NCBI GenBank assembly: GCA_011634665.1
Contig: WAEK01000011.1
Span: forward strand, 575,001 to 639,000
Direction: 5' to 3'
Source of the DNA: Mortierella sp. BCC40632
Taxonomy: Eukaryota; Mortierellomycota; Mortierellomycetes; Mortierellales; Mortierellaceae
DNA: 64,000 bases
Position numbers and translations under genes: made by a program. The notes under the pieces are model-generated. The model ran no database searches. It was given only the letters and a program-made list of their open reading frames with translations, and was not told where the DNA came from. Below are positions 40,038-51,274 of the stretch, piece by piece; position 1 is the first letter of the stretch, and each line of letters opens with the position of its first letter.

Positions 40038-41694
40038 AAAAAATGCTTACAGTGTCGTTAAACGTTGTCGAGGACTGGAAAGTAAGATCCGGAGGATTGG
40101 ACCAGGGCTTTCGTTGCGTGCGGACAAAAACAGCCGAATCCACAGAAGGATCAATTGAACGAGTGGCATTGACCATCGAATCCAAATGTGCCTGCGAATC
40201 CTTGATGATGTTTGCCTCAAGTCCAATGTACTCCATCCAAATCTGCTTCAGACCCTCGATACGGCTCTCATCCAGCGCTTGCATGTTCTATAGTACCCGC
40301 ATAGAGATATGATAAAAGAAGTGAAGTAAGGGTGGGTCAGTCATGAGGATAGATGTTTCTTGATAGTCGATCGTTTCCCTGAGAATGAGGTCTTACATTG
40401 GAGAGTTCTGGCAGATCTTGCTCAAAGTACTTTGAGCGATGAGTGTTGAAGGCATGAAGAGCCAAGATATAAGAGTTCTAGTACGGCCAAATCCAATTCA
40501 ACAATTGTACCAAAAGTGTTTAGTGTACAATAACTTGGTCTTACAAGCGGATGAAAGAGCGGAAAGCATTCTATAATGCAGTTTCGTTATCGTTCCTTTT
40601 TTTTTACAACAATATACCTTGTTATTGTTCATGTCAAGAATGTCTTGGTAATACGACTTTTTCAATCTTTCCTGGTTGCGTTCATCATAAGCACGCTCCT
40701 GCTTTTGCTTTGAACTCTCGACTTCCTCACAGCTGGTGTCATACCGCTGCTTTGCCTTGTCCAGTTCAAGAGAGGACTTGTCTCTCTCTGCCAACAACTT
40801 TTGTGCGAATTGAATGTGCTAAGGTTGCAATCAAATCACAAGTTAATAACAAAAAAAAAAAAAAAAAAAAAATCATTGTGTGCTCTACTGGATAAGCTAG
40901 CCTCATAGAAACTATTCAGTCAAACTCACTCTCTTGCGAGCATCGTCCTTCTTGGTGGCAAGGACCTTGAGTGGGTCGTGAACCTTGGTGATCAATGCCT
41001 CTGAAAAAGCAAAACGGTCTCTACAAAGCGCTTCTGTATCGCTCAAAATGGCGGACCAGGCTTTAAAAGTGGACCTACGAGACGTGAAGGGGATAAGCAG
41101 TAGCAAAAACCATATATTAACATCTCCTCGGATAGAAACACGACACATGCTCCCCTCTCTCCCTCTCTTGCACTGGGTAAAGCAGAGAAAAGATAGGTTA
41201 TACATACGATCCGTCTCCAAGGTCAAAATCGGGCTCCAGTGGCGATGCTAGAGCGCCACCATTCTGATTCTGAATTTGAGCCGTTTTTTTCTCGCGCTTG
41301 CTCTGGTACTTGCGAACGAGGGCTTCGGTCCTGTGAGCATAATCGCGTTCAATGTTGGCTCTCTCCTTGCAAAAGTCTCTAAATTCGTTTAGAAACGAGA
41401 TCCCGTTGACAAGGTGTTGGTTGATTGTTGGGATTTGATCCTGTTGTGCAGAGGTATGTACGAGTACGAGAAAGAAGAGCATGGTGTGAAGAAAGACAAA
41501 GACAAAGACAAAGACAGAAAAGAGGGGGGAAAAAAAGTTAGGAATACTGGTGAAAGACATGGTCGAGTAGACTCTCTCTCCCATTCATTCTCCAGTTTTA
41601 GCCACTCTTAAGAGAAATGGAACCAGTATAGCACCTTGAGTTCTGCTCCAAAGGAGACAGGAAGGATTTGCGAATACACGCTTGCAGTGTCCAT
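38380..41694 (-). CDS. BZZ1: BZZ1-like F-BAR / C1 / double-SH3 protein
   Basis: Membrane-bending adaptor that recruits WASP/Las17 to endocytic actin patches. Eleven exons join in phase to 669 residues: 41635-41694, 41208-41440, 40930-41074, 40618-40818, 40397-40477, 40051-40287, 39621-39900, 39031-39516, 38763-38885, 38534-38641 and 38380-38435. The F-BAR/coiled-coil part (about 1-330) opens SFGAELK|DQIPTINQHL and has FCKERANIERDYA. Residues 340-410 are helical. A C1 zinc-binding domain lies at about 421-469 (FTIPTSCDYC, GYNCHSKCE, PTC). SH3-1 (VIYDYQSTGPAELTVKAGD) is at about 546-602 and SH3-2 (VRALYDYDAQSNLELTIRQ) at 616-669, ending FPASYVEMI. Domain order and number match yeast Bzz1. All introns are short GT-AG. 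Confidence 0.94.
38946..38983. repeat. Long poly-A run in a BZZ1 intron
   Basis: A run of nearly 40 A residues on the plus strand, in the intron that splits SH3-1 of BZZ1. On the sense strand it is poly-T, but it is far from both splice sites. Confidence 0.85.
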
Positions 41695-43495
41695 TTGAGG
41701 GTGGTGGTGGTTGGGATGGAATCCAGCAGAATGAGAATGGACGTGATGTCGTTAGGGAGGAAACCCCCGTCTTCCTTGTGGCTGAACGGAAAACAGAGAG
41801 GAATAGGAGTGGAAATGGGAGGAGTATAGAGGAGAAGAAGGAGGAGGAGGATGGGATGACGAAAGAGAAAGAGAAAGAGAAAGAGAAGGAGAGAGAAGAG
41901 AAGAGAGAGAGAGAGAGAGAGAAGAAGAAAAAAAGAGAGAGAGAGAGAGGCGTGGCCACAAGCCAAGACTGAACTGAAAAATAGAGACAGCAGCAGCAAC
42001 AGCAGAACAGCACAGACAAAGGCGATCACATTGGGGGCAGCTGCTGCACGTTGTACCTCGCTTTCTCTCTCCTCTCTTTGCCATATAAACAACGCCCACT
42101 CTGCACTCTGCGCACTGCCGCGTATTTTTCTCTCTCTTTCTTTCGTTCCCTCATGCTTTCTGAGCCTCCACAATCAACAGGCACCGCCACTGCACTGGGC
42201 CACATCAAGAAAAGAGCCTTGTTTTTTTTACCTTTTTGTTTTCTCACTCTCTTTCCCTTCACGCCAACAATCCCAACGAACCCATGTTCTCGACCTTGTT
42301 GGTTTCCAACAAGAGTGAGGCCATTTCATTCGAACTGTAAAAGAGGTCTACTTAATTGTTGGCATCGAGTCTGGTCATGAGTCCTACGTGCCACGGAAGA
42401 GAACAACCATTCATCCAGACCAGTCAAAAGAAAAAAAAAAAAAAAAAGTCCACCAAGACTGAGCTCAATCACCAAAAAACAGTCAGCGCCCACGTCTTTT
42501 TTTTTTGTTGCAGTGAACCGTTAAAAAAAAAATCCTGACCTATCCTAACACTAAAAAAAAAAAAATGCATTGCAAGTTGAACGATTCAGTGGTCAGGAAC
42601 AACCGCTCACTCCTGGACGAGTCTGGGTGTTGATTAGCAAAGGATCATGGTATCCCATCCTGTTATTTGGGATCAAAATCCTGGACGTCTGAATCCTTCA
42701 ACAAGTCATGAATCCTTGATGTCTACTTCCCAGTATTTGATCCGCCCTTCCAACGAGAAGCGACAACAGTGAATGATTTTTTTTCCCCCTTCCTCCAACT
42801 CGTTGGTAACCCCTCCTGCTGCGGCTCCCCCCTGAGCCACTCACGCGCAGGGGAATTGAAGTAGCCCTTAGGAATTGTTTGATAGAATCTAAAGTACTCG
42901 TTCCCTCTACCCCTAAAAATAAAGGGGGGGGGAGGGGCAATAGGCGGGTGAACAATCCATCGGAAAGAAACATTAAAGATCCTAGATCTTTTCAAAGAAC
43001 TTAATACCCCTGACGTACTCAAAAGTCGGTGTCCAACTGATCGAGCGAGTTCCCCCCCCCCATAAATCCGTCAGCCTTGGCCATAAGGAAGGGAAGAGGG
43101 AGGTACACTCGCCACCCATGATAGGTTAAAGGCGCCAAGAGGAGAGAGTCGCAATTACTTTTTCACCCACCTCACCCCGGATGACTCTTCAACCAATCGT
43201 GAAAGGAACTACGCCTACGCCAAAGAATCGGCAATTGATTCATTCAACGCGAGGGAAACAACAAAGACGTCATAAAGAGCAATCGAACACTATGTAGAGA
43301 AATAGCATTATGCATAAATGAAAATATATAAAAAAAAGGCTTCCTTTATGCGTAAAACTGATTCCTCTATCCAATCTCCTGGACTTGCTGGAATTCTCCT
43401 AACACACACTCGCTCGTACACACACACACACACACATGCACACATGCACACATACAAAGAGGAGCCCTTCTCCTTTCTTGACCATTACCTAGGCA
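41695..43495. other. Intergenic with a compositionally odd segment
   Basis: The BZZ1 promoter side (41695-42550) is GA/CT-rich with poly-A runs like the rest of the window. From about 42560 to 43320 the texture changes: fewer A/T runs, G and C runs instead (42926-42934, 43055-43064), and a minus-strand frame of 99 residues plus a plus-strand basic ORF of 38 residues at 43181-43297. Neither is recognised. No gene is called. Confidence 0.5.
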
Positions 43496-44720
43496 TTAAT
43501 CAAGATGAGTCGCTTCCGTGTTGGCCAAAAACTTTTTCAAGTCTGCCTCAAACAAATCTCTTGCCAGGACACCATCCTCATCAAACCAGGATCGGAATTC
43601 CGTCGAGTATTCCTGATGAGTAGTTTTCTTGGGCTTGGAGGCAGTGGAAGAGGAGGCGGAAGAAGAAGCCTTGGGAGAAGGGTGGCTCATTTGGATATCA
43701 ACGATATAGAATGGGTCGTAATTCTGAATTGCTGAACCAACCGAGATGCTCTGAGTTCCATTCTAGAGAATGAGTTGTTATCGTTGGATGACCATGTTAG
43801 AAAAGCGTGAAAAACCAGCCTTTTCTTTTTCTTTTTTTTTTTTTTTTCAAAAAAAAAAATGCTTCGCTCAACAAAGAGTCCTTACTGGAGTCGACTTTGA
43901 TCCAAAAAAGATCGTGTTCTTCTCGACAAAATGCGCGTATCCCATCATAAGGACATTGAAGAAAAAGTACCTAATATTATGATAATCCAAGAAATCTCTC
44001 GAGGGTTAAGGTCCATCCAGCTTGATTCCCGTCTTCTCATGGTTGCTTCTCAGACAGAAGCAGTAACTAGCAGTAGCAAAAAAAAAAAAAAAAAAAAAAA
44101 GAGCTTCTTACAAGGCAACACTGATAAATGTCCAAAACTTTGTCTCGGGTTCCTCAAAGGGATGAATATATCCGTAGTACGATCCGGCACCAGCAAAAAT
44201 ACAACCCAAATATCCAAGGGCAAGTTTGATGTCCGTGTGGCGATGGCTCTGGCGGTATCCTTCGTTGGATCCCAGATACTATGTATTTTTTTTTTAGAGG
44301 AACCCGATAATTCAAACGAGGCATTGAACAGGAAAAATAGCGGATCAGAAAAAATTAGACTCTGACGTGGCACATAGCAAGTGGCGCGGGATCCCCTCTC
44401 TTCCCCCCGAGGGAATAGAATGCTAAATGTCTCCCCACATGCACATGCTAGAAGGAATCAGCTAATGGTCAGTGCACAAGTCTTCCTTACCTCACGAAGA
44501 GCGTCATCACAAGCGTTCTTGAGGTCCATCAAACTGGACTTGTCGACCTTGATAACTCGTGCTGCTCATAGTTTGTGAATGTCGGCGCATTAGTCTGTTA
44601 GGTCTCTGGTCAGGTGAACTTGAGGTCTCTTTTCTCTTTGTAACAGGACGTCTACCCGAGTCGAGTCAAGATGAAGGAAGATGACGTGGTTCGCGCGGTA
44701 CCTGATGTCTCTGTAGTCAT
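43496..44720 (-). CDS. SPC2: Signal peptidase complex subunit 2 (SPC25 type)
   Basis: Accessory subunit of the ER signal peptidase complex that links it to the Sec61 translocon. Five exons (44702-44720, 44491-44561, 44112-44278, 43886-43970, 43496-43762) join in phase to 202 residues, the usual family length. The start is MTTETSARVIKVDKSSLMDL, with KNACDDALRE matching the conserved pre-membrane helix. Two membrane segments follow: DIKLALGYLGCIFAGAGSYY and FISVALYFFFNVLMMGYAHF, separated by the conserved HPFEEP loop, then VEKNTIFFG. The cytosolic C-terminus has YSTEFRSWFDEDGVLARDLF, like the FFDxxG end of the family. Exon 1 is only 19 nt, deduced from phase and the donor CATCAG|GTACCG. It is divergent from the SMG5/6-like gene. 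Confidence 0.9.
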
Positions 44721-45208
44721 GGTTGTTTAGAAAAGGACTAGCCGGAAAAAAAAAGAAGAAGAAGAAGAAAAAGAAAAGGAACCAAAGTGATACAGACGAG
44801 AGAATGATGGGATGGAACAGACAAAAGAAAAGGGCGAAGGGGATGAGACGTGTTCGCGACCGATGGCTTAGACTTGGGTCGCACCTGCACCCCTCTCTCA
44901 CTGTTCCCCCCCACACACAGACCCATGGCTGCGGTAGGGGAGCCATTGTGACATCTTTGCCTTTTTGCACAGAAAATCGAACATCCGCCACTTTTTTTTT
45001 TTTTTTTTTTTATATCATAGACATCTCTTTCTTTCACTGCATCCACCTACATTACTACACTCTTTACTTTATTGACTCTTCATCTCTTTCCTGCCAGCAA
45101 CTACACAAATCTCCTTTCCTCGTTCTCTCTTATCTTTTCCATTCTCGCACGACTTTTATTGCTTGGCTCCTGCTCTCGTTGCATGAAGTTGTAACATGGC
45201 CATAGAGG
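44721..45208. promoter_or_regulatory. Divergent SPC2 / SMG5-6-like promoter
   Basis: A 488-bp spacer between two divergent starts. It holds an A/G-rich tract (44743-44780), a C-run (44908-44915), a poly-T run at 44992-45012 and a pyrimidine-rich leader before 45209. No TATA box is obvious. Confidence 0.5.
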
Positions 45209-45846
45209 ATGTCAAGTTCTACCAGCCAACTTTCACTTGAGAATCACCTTCAACTTGTGCGCCAACTTTACCGGTAAGCCGTTTTTTTTTTTTTGTAAAT
45301 ATATCCTACCCAGTGCCCCTTCTCGTCACCATTTGGACTACGACCATGAAAACCGTTTCTTTTTATTGTGCGTGTGTTTTGACTCACCTCTTCTTTTTTT
45401 TTATTTCCTCATCCCCTGACACACTTTTCTTTGTCGCCTCCTTGGGATAATTTCCTGTCCTCCTCTTTCTCTTCCTTCCCCTGATCCTTGATTCTTGATC
45501 CACGGGACAGAGATGCTTCTGTGCTTGAGCAGTCCATCCAACAGCATGTAGAGGCCAACAAGATCGGATACCGATCCAACTCTTCACTTTCCTCGTCTCC
45601 TAATAACGATCGACGAGCCAATACTGCCGAGAGTGGAGGTCCATCTCAGGGCCGACGACAGACTTTGACTGCCTCACCTCAACGACGTTCGGGTCGAACG
45701 AGTTCTCAGCAATCGAATCAGTCACAACCATCTCTTCAAGATGAATCCAGTTTTCAATCTCTTTCATCCAGTAGCTTTCGATCCAACCAGGAGGAACTTG
45801 CTTTTCTGAGAGACAGGTAAAAACATATCTCAAGCGATCCTCCTCG

Positions 45847-45880
<34 letters not shown>

Positions 45881-48800
45881 CGTTGTTGAAACGGTAAATG
45901 TAACCAAGTACCAAGTACTTCATGTCGCCACGCGACCTCTTGTCTCTAACTGGATCCTAATCTGCCCCTCTCATTCTTGCCTATCTTTTTTTCTTTTTTT
46001 AAAAAAAAAAATAGCCTAAAAGATGTTTACGAGGCTATCTTACTTGGGGACTTGACTGCCGCAGCTGAAAAGTCGGTGGATGAGCGCCTCTGGAGGCATG
46101 TGTTTTATACACCCGTGGAAGAGCTCCGAGCTGAGCTAAGAAAGGTAGAATTCCCAAGCCCTGTACGCCCCCCCCCCCACCCCCTCCGCCCAGGCAGCAT
46201 GATCAAAAAAAAAAAAAAAAAATTGGGCGTGACCACAAAGAAAGAGGGCTCTTTTCTTTTTCCTCTCTCGGCTTTGCTTGTCACTAGATATGTGTGTGAG
46301 AGAAAGAGAAAGCAAAAGAAGAAAAAAGAAAAAAAAAGTGGGCAGAGCTCATTGTGCGTCATGCTATGGAGGAAATACATGCAAGATAGGAAATGCTGAC
46401 GTCCTATCCCGGCTCGATTTTTTTTCTCTCTCTCTTTTTTTTCTTCTTCTTCTTGTGATTAGCTCGGAAAAAACGAACTGCGTCGTCAGGAGGTATTGAG
46501 CGAGTTGAGCAAACTTTTGGACAAGGGAACAGGATTCTATCATGAACTGATCACAGCCATGCGAAGCGAACATGAGATTGATCTCTGTACCCTTGCCATC
46601 GATGTTCTCCAATCCGACTCAGGAACTGCCATCAAAGGAAGCAACAGCAACTACAATAGCAACAGCAACAGCAACAACAGCAACAACAATAACAATAACA
46701 ATAACAGATATTCGCATGACCCACAGGAAATCCTCTCTCCACCCTCCACACCTTCTTCCTCTCAATCCCGTTCCAAAGGAGGACGTTCTCGACAACAATC
46801 CCGTGCAGCCAAGGATGAACCGACGACCTTGCATTATTCGAGAGAGACTTTGGCCAATTCGATTCAAAAATGTTTTGTTTACTTGGGAGATCTTGCTCGG
46901 TACAGGACCAATATTCGATTGGAGGCCAAGGCAGCCGAGTTGGCGGCGCCTAATTCTCCGATCGCAGGTCGAAGTGCTCTCCCCAATAAGCCCTCGGCCT
47001 CGGATTGGGAAGCAGCACGACGGTTTTATGAGAGTGCGATTTGGACGTTTCCGGATAGTGGAAAGCCTTATGGACAACTTGCTATCCTGGCGACTTATGC
47101 AAACGATGATCTGGATGCGCTCTATTGGTACAGTCTGAGGTGAGTATTTTTTTTTTTTTTTTTGAAAAAAAAAAAAAAAAAATGGCGCAGGGATTCCTTT
47201 TCTGTCTAGCTCTGTAGACTTGCGAATCATGGATCTAATCTTTTACATTTTTATTATTATTATTATTTTTTTTTTTTTTACAAAAAAAAAATCTCTCTAC
47301 AAAAGCTTGGGCGCAAAATGTCCTTCAATCGTGGTGAGAGATAACCTCAAGGTGTTCTTTTCACGCTATCAGAATCGTTACAGGGATGCACTTTCATTGA
47401 TTTGCTCCGCTCTTGAGGGTCCGGGACATCGGACAGAAGGAAACAGACACAACAACCCGGACAATCCTCGGAATCGCCCACAACTAGAGTCGTCGTCGTC
47501 GTCTGTGGATGCTCTGGAAGGATGTGATCTTGGTGTGCTGTTTGTAAAGATCCATATGGATCTATTTGCACCTCGTCTCGAAAGGTCTGTGCTCATTTTT
47601 TTCCCCCACCTCTATCTATTCATCTGTTATGACGCAAGAAAAAAAGAAAATGACTATTGTTGACACAACGGCTCACTTTTTTTTTTTTTTTTTTTTTTTT
47701 TTTGTATGCAAATAGCGCTACGTTTCGGAAATGGAGTGTTGTAGAGGTCTTTATCAGGTCGTTGCACAAACGGCTTGGAGACGAAGGATCCTCGACGATG
47801 GTCATGAAGATGGTCGCATGCTTGATCTTTACAGTATGGGACCTCCATGCGCGAACAACCTCCTCGTCCTCCTCGTCCTCGTCCTCCTCCTCCTTTCCTG
47901 CAGAGTCGACTGGCAAAGAAGGTGTGATGAGTATGAACCAAGCACAACGAACAGGACTTGTGTACTTGCTCAACATCACGACTCTTCTTTTAGACCGTCA
48001 ACTCTCGCTTCTCGGCGATGGAGATATGCAATTGGATCAGAATCTACTCTTTCCTGTCCATATGTTGATAGAGTATTGGTTGGCGCATTGGGATCAACTC
48101 TGGGGTATGATTCGACTAGAGGACAAATGGACGTCCAGTTCAACTCCGTCAGATCTCTCGTTGAGAAAGGCGACTGTCTTTTTTTTTCGATCGTTTGTCA
48201 GTCTTCTTAACCTGATCCGACCAATGAGTTTGATGAATCAAGAGGAGATGACATCCAAGGCACTTTGTCTGTTGCAACAGGATCGAACCTACTTTTATGG
48301 ATTACAACCTTTCCGACGATTTCAGAATCAATTGTTGGTGTGTTATGATGTGATTGAGAATCCAGAGGAGACTCGATTGTATCGATTGCTTTACTTTGCA
48401 GGAAAGGTAATTCAAGCAAGTGAAGGGATCCGAGGCACGGTTGTTGAGATGACGATTGAATCTGGTTCGGATTCAGGAGAGACTGGTATGACTCAATATC
48501 GCTTGATGGATGCCGATGATAGGGTAAGTGACAGGAAAGAACGAATGATTTGTCCGCTCTTTTTTTTTTTTTTAATTGAATCCAGAAAAAAAAGGAGGTG
48601 CCTATGCTTAACAATTACTTTCTCAATCAAACAATCAAACAAAAATAATTAGCGCATGCTTCGAGAACGAGGCTCAAAAGTGTTGGCATCCCATTGGCTA
48701 CAGGATCAAGTGTCCACGTTACAAAAGGATCAAGAGAATGCAGCACAACGAGATTATTCTGGTCGTGGCTCGGGCGGTGGATACCAAAATGGGCATGGAG

Positions 48801-49798
48801 GTGGACGAGGTGGTCGTGGTTTAGTAGCACTATCAACTTTACCCGGCACTGTCAGGCTTCCATCGAGTCGGGTCATTGCTGCCAAGGAAAGTGGTCAGTC
48901 ACTGTTGACCGACCACTTTCAGAGGGGTGGTGGCGGTGGTGGTGGCGGCGGAGGCGGCGGAGCTCGATCAGGGACACCTCCACAGCAGCGAGCAGGACGA
49001 TCGACTGGGCCCAAGAAACAAACTCCTCCTTATTGGACTTGTATTGTGGATTTCTCGGTCTTGGTTTGGCACCTTTCAGACATCAAGACATTGCTGGATC
49101 ATCGACGGTGTCTGATGGTCGTACCACTGGATGTGATTGATCGACTGGACAAGGCCAAAAAGGGACAAGAAAAGGAAAACCTCAAAACACGAGAAGCCAT
49201 CCGATTTCTGGACAATCGCTTGAACATTGCGCAATGGGGCTATACGGAACCTCTGTTGGTGGCCCAAAAGATGACTGATAGTCTTGGAAGATGGAGTGAA
49301 TCGATCCCATTCTTGGTGGAGGAGGATGTTGTCATGAAAGATGTCGAGATGGAGACTTCTTTGTTGGAAGTGAGTCTGGGAGAAAAGGACAAGAAGCTCT
49401 CACAAGACGTTGAAATGGACTCGGTGTCGGAATCGACCCATTCAGACAAGGGCCCTCAGCATAGTAGACAAGAGACAACAGAAAAGTCGGACGCAAGGAT
49501 GGAAATCGATACAGGAAACAATAGGATCGATGGAGGAGGTGAAGAGGAAAGGGGAGAGGAAGAGGAAGAGGAAGAGGAAGAAGTTCAAGTCGAGGTCCGT
49601 AATGCGATGAAGGTCCCAAGGGTGTGGCGACCGATCTTGGGAGCTTGTTTGAATATGCTTCGGAAACGAGAAGAATCGCAAAGGATTCCTCAGGATCGAT
49701 TTGTTTTGTTGACAGAGGATCCGGAGCTTGAGTATTATGCGAGATGGTTTGATATCCCGACCTGTTCGATCTTGACATGGAAGCAAAATGGTATCTGA
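45209..49798 (+). CDS. SMG5/SMG6 (EST1)-like protein with C-terminal PIN domain
   Basis: Likely nonsense-mediated mRNA decay factor of the EST1/SMG5/SMG6/SMG7 family. Seven exons (45209-45273, 45511-45816, 46015-46144, 46463-47139, 47306-47584, 47716-48523, 48653-49798) join in phase to 1,136 residues. The N-terminal half is the 14-3-3-like/TPR and EST1 helical region: LVRQLYRDASVLEQSI, CFVYLGDLARYR, FYESAIWTFPDSGKPYGQLA, and WYS|SLGAKCPSIVVRDNL across an intron. A disordered Asn/Ser stretch interrupts it. The PIN domain begins near residue 882 (WTCIVDFSVLVWHL), with VVPLDVIDRLDKAKKG and REAIRFLDNRL, and ends LLTEDPELEYYARWFDIPTC. An acidic insert of about 90 residues splits it (978-1068). 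The helix that should carry the middle acidic residue reads WRPILGACLNML, so the nuclease triad looks incomplete, as in SMG5. The start was chosen because phase and motif agree. Confidence 0.88.
48926..48962 (+). repeat. Poly-glycine coding run before the PIN domain
   Basis: GGT/GGC triplets encode about twelve Gly in a row, in the linker between the EST1 helical region and the PIN domain of the SMG5/6-like protein. Together with the upstream RG-type stretch (GRGSGGGYQNGHGGGRGGRG) it forms a flexible, possibly RNA-binding linker. Confidence 0.85.
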
Positions 49799-50546
49799 AA
49801 AAAAAAAAAATAACAATAATAAGAAAAAGAACATAATGTAATAAATAAGATGCAGTGCACAGCATCTTCTCCTTTAATATTCCCAACTCTAGACAACAGA
49901 TCCCTTCCCCCTATCAATGCATCGAGGATGATCCAAGTACTTTCATTTTTACTAATGTCTTTTTTCCTCCTTTATCTGAATTGCTCTCTTTTTTATTTTT
50001 TTTTATTTTTTTATTTTTCATTGCGAGGTTTGGTACTTTGTTATACTCCTTATCGATGCAGGATTTGCCTCTTTGCCCACCCCTCATCAATTCGTTTTCG
50101 AATCATCCAATTTGGTTAACTCTCTCCTGATCAGTTCCATGTTGGTTCTTTTTTTTTTCTTTCTGACTAGACAAAGTCGATAATCGGGAGGGGTCAGAGG
50201 GATGCTTCCGACTGGGAGGTTTTTTTGCTGAGAAGCGCAAAGGAGATAGATCCTGTTGCAAAGTAGGAACAGAAATGTTCCAACAGAATGAGAAACTCTG
50301 TCTCCTGCACCCCCTGTCTAACGACTTTTTTTTTTTTTTTTTGTTCTCAATCGATAATAGAGTCAAGGATGGCGCCAAGGGAGAGAAGGGGAGGGGGGGA
50401 GGGAGTCAGACGAGAGAGATCATAGGATCTGTCTCAACTTGTCCATAAACTGCCCACGAGGCCTTTTCTCTTTTTCTTTTTTCTTCTTCTTTTATCTCGG
50501 TTTGTGTAGAAAAGAGATGTCCCATCCGGTTCTCATTCCTGTTTAG

Positions 50547-50581
<35 letters not shown>

Positions 50582-51274
50582 GCAAGGGGGTGCCACCCAC
50601 TCATTCCATGTGGACAGCAGACAGTGTCGTGGTGGGCGCACTCAGATACCCCAATAAATGAAAGAAAAAAAAAAAAAAAAAAAAAGGGTTGGTGGTAGGT
50701 CAGTGTTGGTGCGTATGAACGAGTAATGTGTGGGTGGGTGTGAGGAGAGAAAGGAGCAGACGACCCTTGGTGGAAGTGGCCAATGCGTGCGCGTGCTCAA
50801 GTTCCTCCCAATCCTCTCTCCTGTTGCCTCTCTCTTTCTCTCTCTCTTTCTCTCTTTCTTACACACACACACGCTCCCACTCTCCCACTCTCTCTCTCTC
50901 TTCCACTATCTCCCATGATCATCCTCCCATTTCCTTGACGATTGCTATTCTCCATCCATTTTTTTTTTTTTTTTTTAACCCCTGGAACTTTTTGTCCTAC
51001 ATCACTCCATTACCAGGTCCGTGCCTTTCTCGCTTCATTACACTGGCATTCGATTCACATTCCCCTACTTTCACAGCTACTACCACCACTACCACCACAC
51101 GACTCCGACTGTGGGCTCTGACTTGCCCAACCATGCCCTGGACTCGGGCCACTCTCTTTTAACTCCTGCTCTCTTTTTTTTTTCTTCTTCTTCCTCTGAC
51201 TTTTCTATCTCTACGCGTGCGTTTGTGTCTAGGTGTCCTAGTCACTCTATCTCACTCTTTCTCCAAAAAGTGTC
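49799..51274. other. Intergenic, SMG5/6-like 3' flank and GID7 promoter
   Basis: About 1.5 kb between tandem plus-strand genes. It holds A/T-rich 3' sequence (49799-50000), a GA run (50549-50579), a poly-A run (50664-50685), an extended CT/CA-rich stretch at 50815-50910 and a T-run at 50961-50979. No gene is recognised. Confidence 0.6.

Noticed and set aside
41441..41555. BZZ1 start at MSFTSIPNF
   Set aside because: No donor in the needed phase; the upstream exon ending SFGAELK with donor GTGCTA joins DQIPTINQ correctly.
45488..45510. Start MILDPRDRD for the SMG5/6-like protein
   Set aside because: This stretch is intronic; splicing 45273 to 45511 joins LVRQLYR to DASVLEQ in phase and gives a conserved EST1-like N-terminus.
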